From: Acidobacteriota bacterium
GTDB lineage: Bacteria; Acidobacteriota; Terriglobia; Terriglobales; Acidobacteriaceae
Direction of reading: 5' to 3'
Assembly (NCBI GenBank): GCA_021780315.1
Contig: JAJXYY010000047.1
Location: forward strand, 62,001-126,000
Length of the DNA: 64,000 bases
The translations under genes and the position numbers were made by a program. Positions 24,829 to 32,498 of the stretch are shown in pieces; within the stretch, counting starts at the first letter, position 1, and each line of letters starts with the position of its first letter. The notes beneath the pieces were generated by a model. It had not been told where the DNA came from, made no database searches, and saw only the letters and a list, made by a program, of their open reading frames with translations.

Positions 24829-25743
24829 CTACCCCAGCAAACCCTTACTCAAATACCGTTCCGCTGAATCCGGAATCACTGTCACCACCCGCTGCCCTGG
24901 CTGCATCTCCCGCGCCACCTCCACCGCAGCCCAAACCATCGCGCCCGCACTCGATCCCGCCAGCACACCCTCTTCCGACGCCAACCGCTTCACCATCGCA
25001 AACGCAGGCTCATCCATCACCTGGATAATCCGATCGCACACGCTACGGTCAAACGTAGCCGGAATAAAAGAGACCCCAATTCCTTCCACCTTGTGCGGCC
25101 CCGGCACGCCACCCTGCAGCACGCTGCCCTGCGTCTCCACTGCAACCGTCACAATCTCCGGCCGCTGCGCCTTGAAGAACCGCGCCATCCCCGTAAACGT
25201 CCCCGCCGACCCCACGCCGGACACCCACGCATCCACCAGGCCCTCCATCTGCTCCCATATCTCCACGGCCGTCGTCTGCTCGTGAAAATCCGGATTCGCC
25301 GGATTCTCAAACTGCAACGCCGCAAACGCTCCCTCGGTCTCGGCTTCGAACGCCAACGCCCGCTTGATCGCTCCCGCCATCCCCTCGGCCTCAGGCGTGC
25401 GCACCACCGTCGCCCCCAGACCTCGCATCAGCTTGCACTTCTCTTCCGCAAATCCCTCCGGCACAAACAGCATTACCGTATAGCCGCGATTCACGCCAAT
25501 CAGCGCCAGCCCCACGCCCGTATTCCCAGCCGTCGCTTCAACAATCGTCATTCCTCGTCGCAGCACCCCACGCCGCTCCGCATCCAGCACAATCCCCAGC
25601 GCCGCCCGGTCCTTGATGCTGCCACCCGGATTCAGATACTCCAGCTTCGCCCAGATCTCCGCCCCACCCTGAGGACTCAACCGTCCCAATCGAACCATCG
25701 GCGTCTGACCAACCAACTCCGTTATCGTCTCCGCAACTCTCAC
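24829..25743 (-). CDS. Cysteine synthase family PLP enzyme (CysK/CysM/CBS-like)
   Basis: 304 residues. Fold type II PLP enzyme with VGQTPMVRL, the PLP-Lys in LNPGGSIKDRAAL, EATAGNTGVGLALIG (substrate loop), VSGVGSAGTFTGMARFFK (phosphate loop) and VLAGSSAGAMVWAA. O-acetylserine sulfhydrylase or cystathionine beta-synthase are both possible; the gene next door encodes a cystathionine synthase/lyase, which slightly favours a reverse-transsulfuration pair. The start is a GTG overlapping the stop of the upstream VWFA gene by four bases (GTGA), so translation is coupled to it, an unexpected partner. Confidence 0.92.
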   Translation of the reverse strand: MRVAETITELVGQTPMVRLGRLSPQGGAEIWAKLEYLNPGGSIKDRAALGIVLDAERRGVLRRGMTIVEATAGNTGVGLALIGVNRGYTVMLFVPEGFAEEKCKLMRGLGATVVRTPEAEGMAGAIKRALAFEAETEGAFAALQFENPANPDFHEQTTAVEIWEQMEGLVDAWVSGVGSAGTFTGMARFFKAQRPEIVTVAVETQGSVLQGGVPGPHKVEGIGVSFIPATFDRSVCDRIIQVMDEPAFAMVKRLASEEGVLAGSSAGAMVWAAVEVAREMQPGQRVVTVIPDSAERYLSKGLLG

Positions 25744-26882
25744 TGTGTCGACCGCTTCCCTGCATCGTTCAAAATCGCTCCACCCGAACTACTCGCTCCA
25801 ACTGCCACATGCGGAAAGTATCCCGTGCGCGTCCGTACCGTCAGCCGCCCGTAGTTCTTCGCCTTTGCCTCCACATGCACCTCACGGTACCCGCCCAGCG
25901 CAGGAGACTTCGTCGAGTGATACGCAATCGTGTACTGCGTCCGAATGTCCTGCGCCACCTCGGCTGCAATCGCGTCCACTTCTTTGATCGACCGCGGAAA
26001 ATACGCCACCCCGCCCGTCTCCTCCGATAGCGTCTCCAGCACCCGCCGCGCATGGCGAGACTCCCGCTTATCCGTATCACTGCCAAACAGCAGTCCAATC
26101 GAATAAATCACCGGCCCATCCAAATCCTGTATCCGCCGAATCGCCTGCTCCAGCGTCGCACTCGATGCATTGTCCTCGCCGTCCGTAATAATCAGCAGCA
26201 CCTGCTTCGGATGCTTCGCATTCTTGGTCAAATAATCAGCCGAAGCCACCAGCGCGTCGTAGATCGCCGTCTCGCCACTCGACTTGATGTACCCCAACCC
26301 CTGCTGCAGCTTGCTGATATCCGACGTCAGGTCCTGATCGATGAACGCCTCCCAGGAGAAATCCACTACAAACGCTTCATCCTGTGGGTTCGACAACTTC
26401 ACCAGATCCAGTGAAGCCTGCTCCACCGCACTCCGCTTGTCGTACATCGAGCCGGAACTGTCAATCAATATCCCCAGCGATACCGGCAGATCCTCATGCC
26501 GAAACGACGTAATCGTCTGCGGAACTCCATCCTCATACACATGGAATGCGTCTTTATCCAGCGTCTGTACCGCCCGCCCGCTGCCATCCAGCACCGTCGC
26601 ATTCAGCCGGACTTCATACGCATCCGTCCGCAGCGTGTACTTGCCTCGCTCCCGTTCTATCTGGCCCACCGCAGCAGTTGGCCCCGGCTGTCCCGGCGCA
26701 GCCACCGCAGCATCCGCATCCGGAGATGCCACCGGATCACGGTCCACCGTCAACGACGGTACACCCGCAGGCGTACCGCTCCCTGGCTGCTGAGCCCATC
26801 CGCTCATACCGCCTCTACCCAGCATCACAAAACAAATCGCCACAATCACCCGCGGCCACATTCCTCTACTGCGAAGGTGCAT
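25740..26882 (-). CDS. Secreted VWFA-domain protein
   Basis: 380 residues: signal peptide (VIVAICFVMLGRGGMSGWAQ), a Pro/Ala/Asp-rich linker to about residue 75, a short beta domain (LNATVLDGSGRAV...DAFHVYEDGVPQTI) and a von Willebrand A domain with an intact MIDAS (ILIDSSGSM, later the Thr in SGETAIYDA and ITDGEDNAS). This order is that of acidobacterial VWFA-related proteins (TIGR03436-like). The role is unknown; metal-dependent protein binding outside the cell is the usual A-domain function. Its start overlaps the upstream VWFA gene by 17 bases, and its stop overlaps the PLP-enzyme gene, so the three form a tight operon. MWPRV at 26861 is an alternative start. Confidence 0.85.
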   Translation of the reverse strand: MHLRSRGMWPRVIVAICFVMLGRGGMSGWAQQPGSGTPAGVPSLTVDRDPVASPDADAAVAAPGQPGPTAAVGQIERERGKYTLRTDAYEVRLNATVLDGSGRAVQTLDKDAFHVYEDGVPQTITSFRHEDLPVSLGILIDSSGSMYDKRSAVEQASLDLVKLSNPQDEAFVVDFSWEAFIDQDLTSDISKLQQGLGYIKSSGETAIYDALVASADYLTKNAKHPKQVLLIITDGEDNASSATLEQAIRRIQDLDGPVIYSIGLLFGSDTDKRESRHARRVLETLSEETGGVAYFPRSIKEVDAIAAEVAQDIRTQYTIAYHSTKSPALGGYREVHVEAKAKNYGRLTVRTRTGYFPHVAVGASSSGGAILNDAGKRSTQ

Positions 26883-27915
26883 AGTACCCCTGACGATTGT
26901 GTACCGTCAGCGGCGGGAGTCCCGCCGGCGGAACCAGTCGTACCTTCAATTTACGCCAGTTCCCGTCCTTCTTCACCTCCGACGGCGTATACCCAATCAC
27001 ATACTCGTTCCTTAACTCCGCACTGATGCGAGAAGCAATGTCGCCCAACTCCCCAACATCCCGCACCCGAAACAGCCGCCCACCCGTCATCTCACAAATA
27101 TCCGTCAGCAGAATCGGCCCCAACTGCTCCTCCGTCGTAGGCGCATACTGATCGAAAATCCCAATCGAATAAATCTGTACATCGCTCTCCCGTACCACCC
27201 GCCGCAACTCCCCCTCCGTATACCGGCTGCGGTTGTCCCCACCATCGGAGATGATCAGCAGCGCCTTCCGCTCGTACTTCGCCTCCCGCAGCTTGTTGAT
27301 CCCCAGATACACCGCATCGATCAGTGCCGTCCGGTTCTCCGGCTTCAACATCACCATCCTCGCCTCCACGTCGTCCACCTCCGACGTGTAGTCCACAATC
27401 ACCGCGGGCCGATCGTTGAACCCCACCACAAAAAACTCATCCTGAGGATTGCACGTCCGCAAAAACTCACTCAACGCCTTACGCGCCTTCAAAAACTTAG
27501 ACCCCATGCTCCCGCTTAAATCGAACACAATCCCGATCGTCAACGGAGCGTCCTCCATCGAAAAGCTCTTGATCTTCTGGGGAATGTTATTGTCGTACAC
27601 CTCAAAATTCTCCCGCTCCAGCCCCGTCACCAGCCGGTTCAGTGGGTCCGTCACCGTCATTGGAACCAGCACCAGGTTCACATCCACCCGAATCCTCGCA
27701 TCCCGCCGCGAAGTCGCCAGCGCCGCCGCATTGTCCGCCCCTTCAATCACCGGCTTCTTGTCTTCCGGGGTCTTCGCCGGCGCTGGAGCCGTCTGCGTCT
27801 GAACCTGCCCCAGTGGATTTTCCTGCGCCACACACCACCCCGTCATCCCCAGCACGCCCGCCAGCAACACCACCAGCCACGCCCGCCGCCAACAACTATC
27901 TACCAGGTAACGCAT
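26866..27915 (-). CDS. Secreted VWFA-domain protein
   Basis: 349 residues with a signal peptide (AWLVVLLAGVLGMTGWCVAQ) and a linker rich in Pro, Lys and Ala. A beta segment (VNLVLVPMTVTDPLNRLVTGLERENFEVYDN) precedes the A domain with MIDAS VFDLSGSMGS, the Thr in NRTALIDAV, and ISDGGDNRS. The C-terminus (LRNEYVIGYTPSEVKKDGNWRKLKV... VHNRQGYYAP) is the family's usual tail. GGGAGGTTTCCCG before ATG at 27915 is a good RBS. It is the first gene of the VWFA-VWFA-PLP enzyme-transsulfuration cluster. Sequence similarity to the next gene suggests an old tandem duplication. Confidence 0.87.
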   Translation of the reverse strand: MRYLVDSCWRRAWLVVLLAGVLGMTGWCVAQENPLGQVQTQTAPAPAKTPEDKKPVIEGADNAAALATSRRDARIRVDVNLVLVPMTVTDPLNRLVTGLERENFEVYDNNIPQKIKSFSMEDAPLTIGIVFDLSGSMGSKFLKARKALSEFLRTCNPQDEFFVVGFNDRPAVIVDYTSEVDDVEARMVMLKPENRTALIDAVYLGINKLREAKYERKALLIISDGGDNRSRYTEGELRRVVRESDVQIYSIGIFDQYAPTTEEQLGPILLTDICEMTGGRLFRVRDVGELGDIASRISAELRNEYVIGYTPSEVKKDGNWRKLKVRLVPPAGLPPLTVHNRQGYYAPSQ

Positions 27916-28262
27916 CGGGAAACCTCCCACACTCCATCCAGTTCGACTTCTCTTCCAACCACCCGAAGCTAGACACTAACACTCCCACCGCCCCAGACCA
28001 ACCCACGCCCGCAGATTACACCACCCACTCCGTCCGTTTCGTGCCCAACATCACACTTCCTGCAAACTCAGTGAAAAATCTCACCGAATCCTTCGTATCA
28101 CTTACATTCGCCCCACCCGAATTCCCATCGCCGCACCAACCCATCATCGCCAAGTTAGCCAGCTGAACTATCGAATCCCGCACCGTCCCCGTACAGTTGC
28201 TCCAGCTGCCGCTGTTACTCACACTTCTGCTTTTACCCTTGCTCTCCTTCTGTATTTTAGCT

Positions 28263-28290
28263 GTCATCCTGAGCGGAGCGAAGGACCTGC
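28263..28290 (+). repeat. Dispersed GTCATCCTGAGCG-type repeat
   Basis: Reads GTCATCCTGAGCGGAGCGAA then GGACC. It matches a motif I know to be scattered through intergenic DNA of acidobacteria and other environmental phyla. It contains the small palindrome-like GAGCGGAGCGAAGG core. Function unknown. Confidence 0.6.
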
Positions 28291-28359
28291 TTCTGCCTTC
28301 GCCGGCATACCTATGGCAGCCTCACCGCCAGGTGTGTGCGCATGCCGCCCCCGGATCCA

Positions 28360-28390
28360 CCATCTTCACCGCAGTCTCATCGCGGCTAAG
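28360..28390 (+). repeat. Variant copy of the 16.4-kb intergenic repeat
   Basis: Shares CCATCTTCACCGCAG and then CTCATCGCGGCTAAG with the pair at 16431-16504, with a base swap in the middle (GTCTC for CTTC). It lies 70 bases from the GTCATCCTGAG repeat. Confidence 0.6.
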
Positions 28391-28545
28391 CTTGGCCATC
28401 TCGATGGCGATTCGCACTGCCCCACACCACCCACCCCAAAATCCGATCATCGCCCACATTGTTCCAATCAACGTTCCACTTTGTTTTTTCAATCCATCAC
28501 CGCAAACCCCAACACCCCCGCAACGCCTGATAGTCTAAATAACAA

Positions 28546-29550
28546 GTGAGCACGATCTCCATAGCGACCGCAAAAGAAGTCTTCGACCTTCTCCGCGACG
28601 ATCTCGCCGCCATCGAGCACGAGTTCGCCAGCCAATCCGCCTCGCCCGTCGACGTCATCACCGACATCGCCACCTACCTCATGTCCGGCGGCGGCAAACG
28701 TATCCGCCCCACCCTCCTCCTGCTCTCCGCCAAGGCCCTCGGCTGCACCAGTCAATCCCGCATCCGCCTCGGCTCCGTCGTCGAGATGCTCCACACCGCC
28801 ACCCTCGTCCACGACGACATCATCGACGAGGCCGACACCCGCCGCGGCCGCCCCTCCTCCAACACCACCTGGGGCAACTCCAAGTGCGTCCTAGCCGGAG
28901 ACTGGCTCTACATGCAGTCCTTCAGCCTCGCCCTCGAAGAACGCAACTTCCGCGTCCTGGACCTCCTCATCTCTCTCACCCAGCAGATGGTCGAAGGCGA
29001 ACTCCTCCAGATCCAGAAACTCGGACACCTCATCAACGAAGAAGAGTACTTCGACCTCATCTTCCGCAAGACCGCCTGCCTCTTCAAGGTCTCCATGCAA
29101 CTCGGCGTGGCCATCTCCCCCACCCAGACCTTCGACAACCCCGAAGAGGTCGACTCCCAGCTAGGCGAATACGGCCGCAACCTCGGCCTCGCCTTCCAGA
29201 TCGTAGACGACGTCCTCGACCTCACCGCCTCCGAAGACGTCCTCGGCAAACCCGTCGCCTCCGACCTCCGCGAAGGCAAAGCCACCCTCGCCGTCATCCA
29301 CGCCCTCGAGCGCGGCACCGGCGCCGACCGCGAAGCCATCCGCACCGTCCTCGCCGACCGCAGCTTCGAACGCGTCTCCCACCCCGAAATCCTCGAAATC
29401 CTCCAACGCCACGGCTCCATCGACTACGCCATGGACACCGCCTGCGCCTACGCCGAAGCAGCCCGCCTCTCCCTCACCAACCTACCCGACACCGAAGCCA
29501 AACGAGCCCTCCTCTGGGTCCCAGGCTTCGTCACCACCCGTGACCGCTAG
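28546..29550 (+). CDS. Polyprenyl (trans-isoprenyl) diphosphate synthase
   Basis: Chain-elongating prenyltransferase, probably making the side chain of the respiratory quinone. 334 residues. First Asp-rich motif LVHDDIIDEADTRRG, upstream GGGKRIRPTLLLLSAKAL, KTACLFKVSMQLG, and second Asp-rich motif FQIVDDVLDLTASED with GKPVASDLREGKATL. Product length cannot be fixed by eye. The start is GTG; a TAGTCT hexamer ends nine bases upstream, and no clear Shine-Dalgarno is seen. A VWFA-like gene starts 28 bases downstream and may be co-transcribed. Confidence 0.93.
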   Translation: MSTISIATAKEVFDLLRDDLAAIEHEFASQSASPVDVITDIATYLMSGGGKRIRPTLLLLSAKALGCTSQSRIRLGSVVEMLHTATLVHDDIIDEADTRRGRPSSNTTWGNSKCVLAGDWLYMQSFSLALEERNFRVLDLLISLTQQMVEGELLQIQKLGHLINEEEYFDLIFRKTACLFKVSMQLGVAISPTQTFDNPEEVDSQLGEYGRNLGLAFQIVDDVLDLTASEDVLGKPVASDLREGKATLAVIHALERGTGADREAIRTVLADRSFERVSHPEILEILQRHGSIDYAMDTACAYAEAARLSLTNLPDTEAKRALLWVPGFVTTRDR

Positions 29551-29578
29551 CCTCACGAGAAACTACAATCGCATCACC

Positions 29579-30601
29579 ATGCGCAGGCTCATCACAGCAG
29601 CCTTGTCTCTCGCAGTTGTAGGTATCGGCCGCGCCCAAAGCATCACACCATCCCCCGACCCCAATACGCTCCACGCCACGTCAACGCTAGTCGTCGTTCC
29701 TGCCCTCGTCGAAACCCCTGCAAAAGAAGTCGTCTACTCACTCAGCGCCGCAGACTTCCTCGTAACAGACAACGGTGTACCCCAGAAGATAACCCTGGAT
29801 CGAGCCTCCAACCAGCCCCTCTCGCTTGTCGTCCTCATGCAAACCGGCGGATCGGCGATCCATCAATTCGAACAATATCGCAACCTGGAAACCATGCTCG
29901 CCAACATCCTTGGCGACCCTCCCAACCAGGTCTCCATCGTCAACTTCGACAGCAAGCCCGAGACCGCCTCCCCCTTCAGCTCCGACATCGAGCAATGGCG
30001 CGAAGCCATCAACCAGCCCGATCACGGCGACGACGGGGCCGCCATCCTGGACAGTCTCAGCTTCGCCCTGCGCCTGCTCGACCAGCAACCCCCAGCCAAC
30101 CGCCGCGCCATACTACTACTCAGTGAACCAACCGATGTAGGCAGCAAAACCACGATCAAAGAAGTTCTCCGAACCGCCGGTGAGACAAACACCGCGATCT
30201 ACACCCTCACCTTCAACCCACAAAAGACCGCCTTCAAAGACGCATTCAAGCAGAATGCCCACCTCAACCCACCTCTCAAAGTTGGCGACGGGGTCTATCA
30301 GGCATACTTCAATCTCAGCGAACCCCTCGGCATGATCCTCGGCGCAATGCAAAAAAATCTGGCCGCCGAGATGGCCACCCTGACAGGCGGAGAGGCTGCC
30401 CACTTCGACACCCGGCACGACCTCGACGAAGCCCTCGCAACGCTCGCCACACACATACGCAACCGCTATCTGCTCACCTTCAACCCCACCCAACCCACCG
30501 CCGGACTGCACACCCTGCAGGTCCACCTCAACAACCACCCCGACCTAATCGTCTCGGCCAGAACCACCTACTGGTCCCCAGACGCGGCTCCCAAACACTA
30601 A
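29579..30601 (+). CDS. Secreted VWFA-like protein with degenerate MIDAS
   Basis: 340 residues with a signal peptide (LITAALSLAVVGIGRAQ). The layout follows the two VWFA proteins at 25.7-27.9 kb (STLVVVPALVET, DFLVTDNGVPQKITLD, A domain, IRNRYLLTFNPTQPTAGLHTL tail). However, the metal site reads LMQTGGSA where those have D-x-S-G-S, and the later Asp position is SEPTD, so metal binding is probably lost. ATG at 29579 was chosen because the signal peptide starts there. The gene follows the polyprenyl synthase after 28 bases. Its stop overlaps the stop of the convergent zeta-like gene. Confidence 0.8.
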   Translation: MRRLITAALSLAVVGIGRAQSITPSPDPNTLHATSTLVVVPALVETPAKEVVYSLSAADFLVTDNGVPQKITLDRASNQPLSLVVLMQTGGSAIHQFEQYRNLETMLANILGDPPNQVSIVNFDSKPETASPFSSDIEQWREAINQPDHGDDGAAILDSLSFALRLLDQQPPANRRAILLLSEPTDVGSKTTIKEVLRTAGETNTAIYTLTFNPQKTAFKDAFKQNAHLNPPLKVGDGVYQAYFNLSEPLGMILGAMQKNLAAEMATLTGGEAAHFDTRHDLDEALATLATHIRNRYLLTFNPTQPTAGLHTLQVHLNNHPDLIVSARTTYWSPDAAPKH

Positions 30602-31170
30602 CCCTTCAACCCTGCCGCCCACTCCGGCACGGGTTCAACCCAATGCATATACCCTGCATGCCCAAACGCTACCAAAGTGTGCCCTTTCGCAGTGGAGTTA
30701 TCCAAAATCACAGACAAGTCGGCTTCAGGTAAAAGCCGCTTCATATTGACCAAAGTTCGTGGATACCGCCGTCGCTGGTCTTCCTCAGGCACATCGTGTC
30801 CACCCTTTTTGACGCGTGCCCTAATCCGTTCGATGTTGATCTCAACCGATGTCGTCCCAACGAAGACAACCATCAAATTGAATCCTGCCGCCTTGGCTCT
30901 CGCAGCCATCTTCAGGTAAGTTCCGCCAGAAAGTGTAGTCTCCACAGTAAAAGTCAGACCCCTGGAAATTAGCTCTTCGGCCATACGAAGAACTTGCCGT
31001 CCAGCATCGATGTCAGAGTTGTTCGTATCAAGAGTAGCTTGGAGCGACTTCGCGATCGCATCTGGATCAAGAATCGGCGTCTGCTGAAACTTGTCTCGTG
31101 CAGTTGTAGTCAGCGTGCTCTTGCCGCACCCATTCGACCCAGCGATGATCGTGAAAACTGGCCGCTTCAA
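30598..31170 (-). CDS. Zeta-toxin-like P-loop kinase
   Basis: 190 residues. Walker A IIAGSNGCGKST, followed by ILDPDAIAKSL, GRQVLRMAEELISRGLTFTVETTLSGGTYL and LMVVFVGTTSVEINIERIRARVKKGGHDVPEEDQRRRYPRTLVNMKRLL. This is the zeta-toxin / UDP-GlcNAc-kinase-like family pattern, in which such enzymes poison cell-wall precursor synthesis, though some members are not toxins. The start is TTG and overlaps the stop of a 52-residue upstream gene (TTGA), so expression should be coupled to and limited by that gene. The DNA is less GC-rich than the surroundings. A genuine toxin-antitoxin pair is plausible, not shown. Confidence 0.82.
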   Translation of the reverse strand: MKRPVFTIIAGSNGCGKSTLTTTARDKFQQTPILDPDAIAKSLQATLDTNNSDIDAGRQVLRMAEELISRGLTFTVETTLSGGTYLKMAARAKAAGFNLMVVFVGTTSVEINIERIRARVKKGGHDVPEEDQRRRYPRTLVNMKRLLPEADLSVILDNSTAKGHTLVAFGHAGYMHWVEPVPEWAAGLKG

Positions 31171-31325
31171 GCAGCCTGATCCTTGCCCTCAGCCTGCTTC
31201 TTTTCTTCCTCAAGAATCCACTCCAGCTTCCGGCGTTCCCACTTCACGCCCTCCTGGCAATCCTTCTCAAGGCTTCTGGCAAACTTCTCGACGTCGAAAG
31301 TTTCTAGATCAATTCCGTTTCCCAT
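31167..31325 (-). CDS. Small charged protein, putative antitoxin of the zeta-like kinase
   Basis: A 52-residue gene, short enough to be missed by gene finders. It begins MGNGIDLETFDVEKFARSLE and ends in a long charged helix (WERRKLEWILEEEKKQAEGK). Its stop (TGA) is shared with the TTG start of the kinase, the usual layout of an antitoxin-toxin operon. TAGGAT ends six bases before the ATG, so the pair may be made from a leaderless mRNA. Homology was not recognised; epsilon and PezA antitoxins are different in length and sequence. Confidence 0.65.
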   Translation of the reverse strand: MGNGIDLETFDVEKFARSLEKDCQEGVKWERRKLEWILEEEKKQAEGKDQAA

Positions 31326-31331
31326 GCCAAC

Positions 31332-31337
31332 ATCCTA
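31332..31337 (-). promoter_or_regulatory. -10 box of the small-protein/kinase pair
   Basis: TAGGAT followed by GTTGGC and ATG, six bases between. AGGA could also be read as a ribosome binding site. Confidence 0.4.
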
Positions 31338-31431
31338 CTCCTCGTCCTTATCCTCATCAACATCGCACCCCGCCGCCAAATTCCGCTTCACAAGGGAAGT
31401 CCGCAACCTCCCCAGCCTCCACCGCCCCCCA

Positions 31432-31472
31432 AAAAGCAGATGGCCGCGAAAGCATCACCTCTCGCAGCCATC
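31432..31472 (-). terminator. Rho-independent terminator of the Cys-rich peptide gene
   Basis: Stem of about 13 bp (GATGGCTGCGAGA with TTTCGCGGCCATC, two G-T pairs, loop GGTGATGC) at 31439-31472. It is followed on the minus strand by TGCTTTTTGG and lies 26 bases past the stop of the peptide gene. Confidence 0.75.
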
Positions 31473-31497
31473 GCTCTACCGCTCTACAGCAAACTGC

Positions 31498-31683
31498 CTA
31501 CTTGCTATGACTGCAGCAGTCCATCGTGCACCCGCTCTGGCAGCAACTGTCACAGTCTGCCTGGCAGCAGCAACTGCTGCCACAAGCAGCCGCAAGCTGC
31601 GAACGAAACTGGCTGGACGTCTGGCTAAACGCCGCGACAGACAGCATCAGACTGAAGGAAAGAATAGTAATGGCACGTTTCAT
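31498..31683 (-). CDS. Secreted cysteine-rich small peptide
   Basis: 61 residues. MKRAITILSFSLMLSVAAFS is a clean signal peptide. The mature peptide begins QTSSQFRSQLAAAC and holds ten Cys in its last 28 residues, spaced C-x3-CCC-x3-C-x2-CC-x3-C-x3-CC and ending SHSK. Such density suggests metal binding (metallothionein-like) or a disulfide-knotted peptide; neither can be decided. GAGGAGATATTCC before ATG is a strong RBS and a rho-independent terminator follows, so this is a real expressed gene. The upstream neighbour on the same strand is another small exported Cys-containing protein. Confidence 0.75.
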   Translation of the reverse strand: MKRAITILSFSLMLSVAAFSQTSSQFRSQLAAACGSSCCCQADCDSCCQSGCTMDCCSHSK

Positions 31684-31790
31684 GGAATATCTCCTCGATC
31701 ATGATCGATAGTTAGTGTCTTGCCTGCTCGTTGTCCCATAGCCATTGCTGGCCAGGGAGTCGTTATGTTGCACCGACAGCAAGCAGCACT

Positions 31791-32207
31791 CTAGATCCGA
31801 AACTCGTGGTATCGCACATATCGAGCTGGCTGCCCAATCGTATGGATCGCCTCAACCACCGGCGCCTGATACCAGCCCGCCACCACAATCGACTCACCAC
31901 TCATCAGTATCGGAACCGCCAAATTCGGCGTCCGATCTCCCACCACGGCAAACCCCACTCCCACGCTTACCATCCGCACGCAGTGCAACTGGGACTGCCC
32001 GGCCCCGTCGCATCCCGGCATCGGCGCGCCAGCCACCATGCCAGTCGCCCCATCCACCCCCATCACCCCATCACACTCGCCGCAACCCGCAGCCAACCGA
32101 TGACAATCGGATACACATTGCCAGTTCGACACCATCGCCAGCGCAGGCTCACCGGCCAGCAATCCCACCAGCACGGCCAGCATCGCGAGATAGAGTGCTC
32201 TCTTCAT
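31791..32207 (-). CDS. Small secreted Cys-containing protein of unknown function
   Basis: 138 residues with a signal peptide (LYLAMLAVLVGLLAGEPALA). The mature N-terminal half carries Cys in NWQCVSDCHRLAAGCGECD and further single Cys at PGCDG and LHCVR. The C-terminal half (VAVPILMSGESIVVAGWYQA, PARYVRYHEFRI) looks beta-rich. No family recognised. TATAGT lies eight bases before the ATG. It is 107 bases upstream of the Cys-rich 61-residue peptide and could share a transcript with it. Confidence 0.65.
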   Translation of the reverse strand: MKRALYLAMLAVLVGLLAGEPALAMVSNWQCVSDCHRLAAGCGECDGVMGVDGATGMVAGAPMPGCDGAGQSQLHCVRMVSVGVGFAVVGDRTPNLAVPILMSGESIVVAGWYQAPVVEAIHTIGQPARYVRYHEFRI

Positions 32208-32215
32208 CGTCTCAA

Positions 32216-32221
32216 ACTATA
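32216..32221 (-). promoter_or_regulatory. -10 box before the 138-residue secreted protein
   Basis: TATAGT with eight bases (TTGAGACG) to the ATG, which would give a leader of at most two bases. Confidence 0.35.
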
Positions 32222-32231
32222 CCCACTACCC

Positions 32232-32498
32232 TCACCGCGTCCAGTGATCGCCATCACGCACCTGCGCCTGGCTCTCCTCCTCATTCTCAACCTCTAAATC
32301 CCGCACCACCACCCCGCTGCCCCGCTCCACCAGCACCTGGATCTTCCCCTCCGCAGCCGCCAACTCTCCCTTGCACGCGTTCGAAAGCTTCAACCCTTCT
32401 TCAAACAACTGCACCGACTCATCCAGCGACAAGTCCCCGCGTTCCAGCTTCTCAACCACTGCTTCCAGCGCCGTCAAATGATCTTCAAAGCTCGCCAT
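32232..32498 (-). CDS. xseB: Exodeoxyribonuclease VII small subunit
   Basis: 88 residues. XseB binds the large subunit XseA in the nuclease that degrades single-stranded DNA. The family helix-turn-helix is plain: MASFEDHLTALEAVVEKLE, RGDLSLDESVQLFEEGLKL, then ACKGELAAAEGKIQVLVE. The tail after residue 65 is acidic and variable. Its ATG shares one base with the stop of the upstream methionine/folate gene (TAATG), so it is translated by coupling. No xseA is in the window. Confidence 0.92.
   Translation of the reverse strand: MASFEDHLTALEAVVEKLERGDLSLDESVQLFEEGLKLSNACKGELAAAEGKIQVLVERGSGVVVRDLEVENEEESQAQVRDGDHWTR

Larger units (their letters stand above)
27916..28545. other. Divergent intergenic region with dispersed repeats
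   Basis: About 630 bases between two divergent genes. I see no convincing gene. It contains two dispersed repeat types at 28263-28290 and 28360-28390. An 83-residue minus-strand frame here takes its ATG from the first repeat and was rejected. Confidence 0.6.

Noticed and set aside
28016..28267. 83-codon minus-strand frame in the 28-kb intergenic region
   Set aside because: The ATG lies within a dispersed repeat, no signal peptide or family motif, no terminator.
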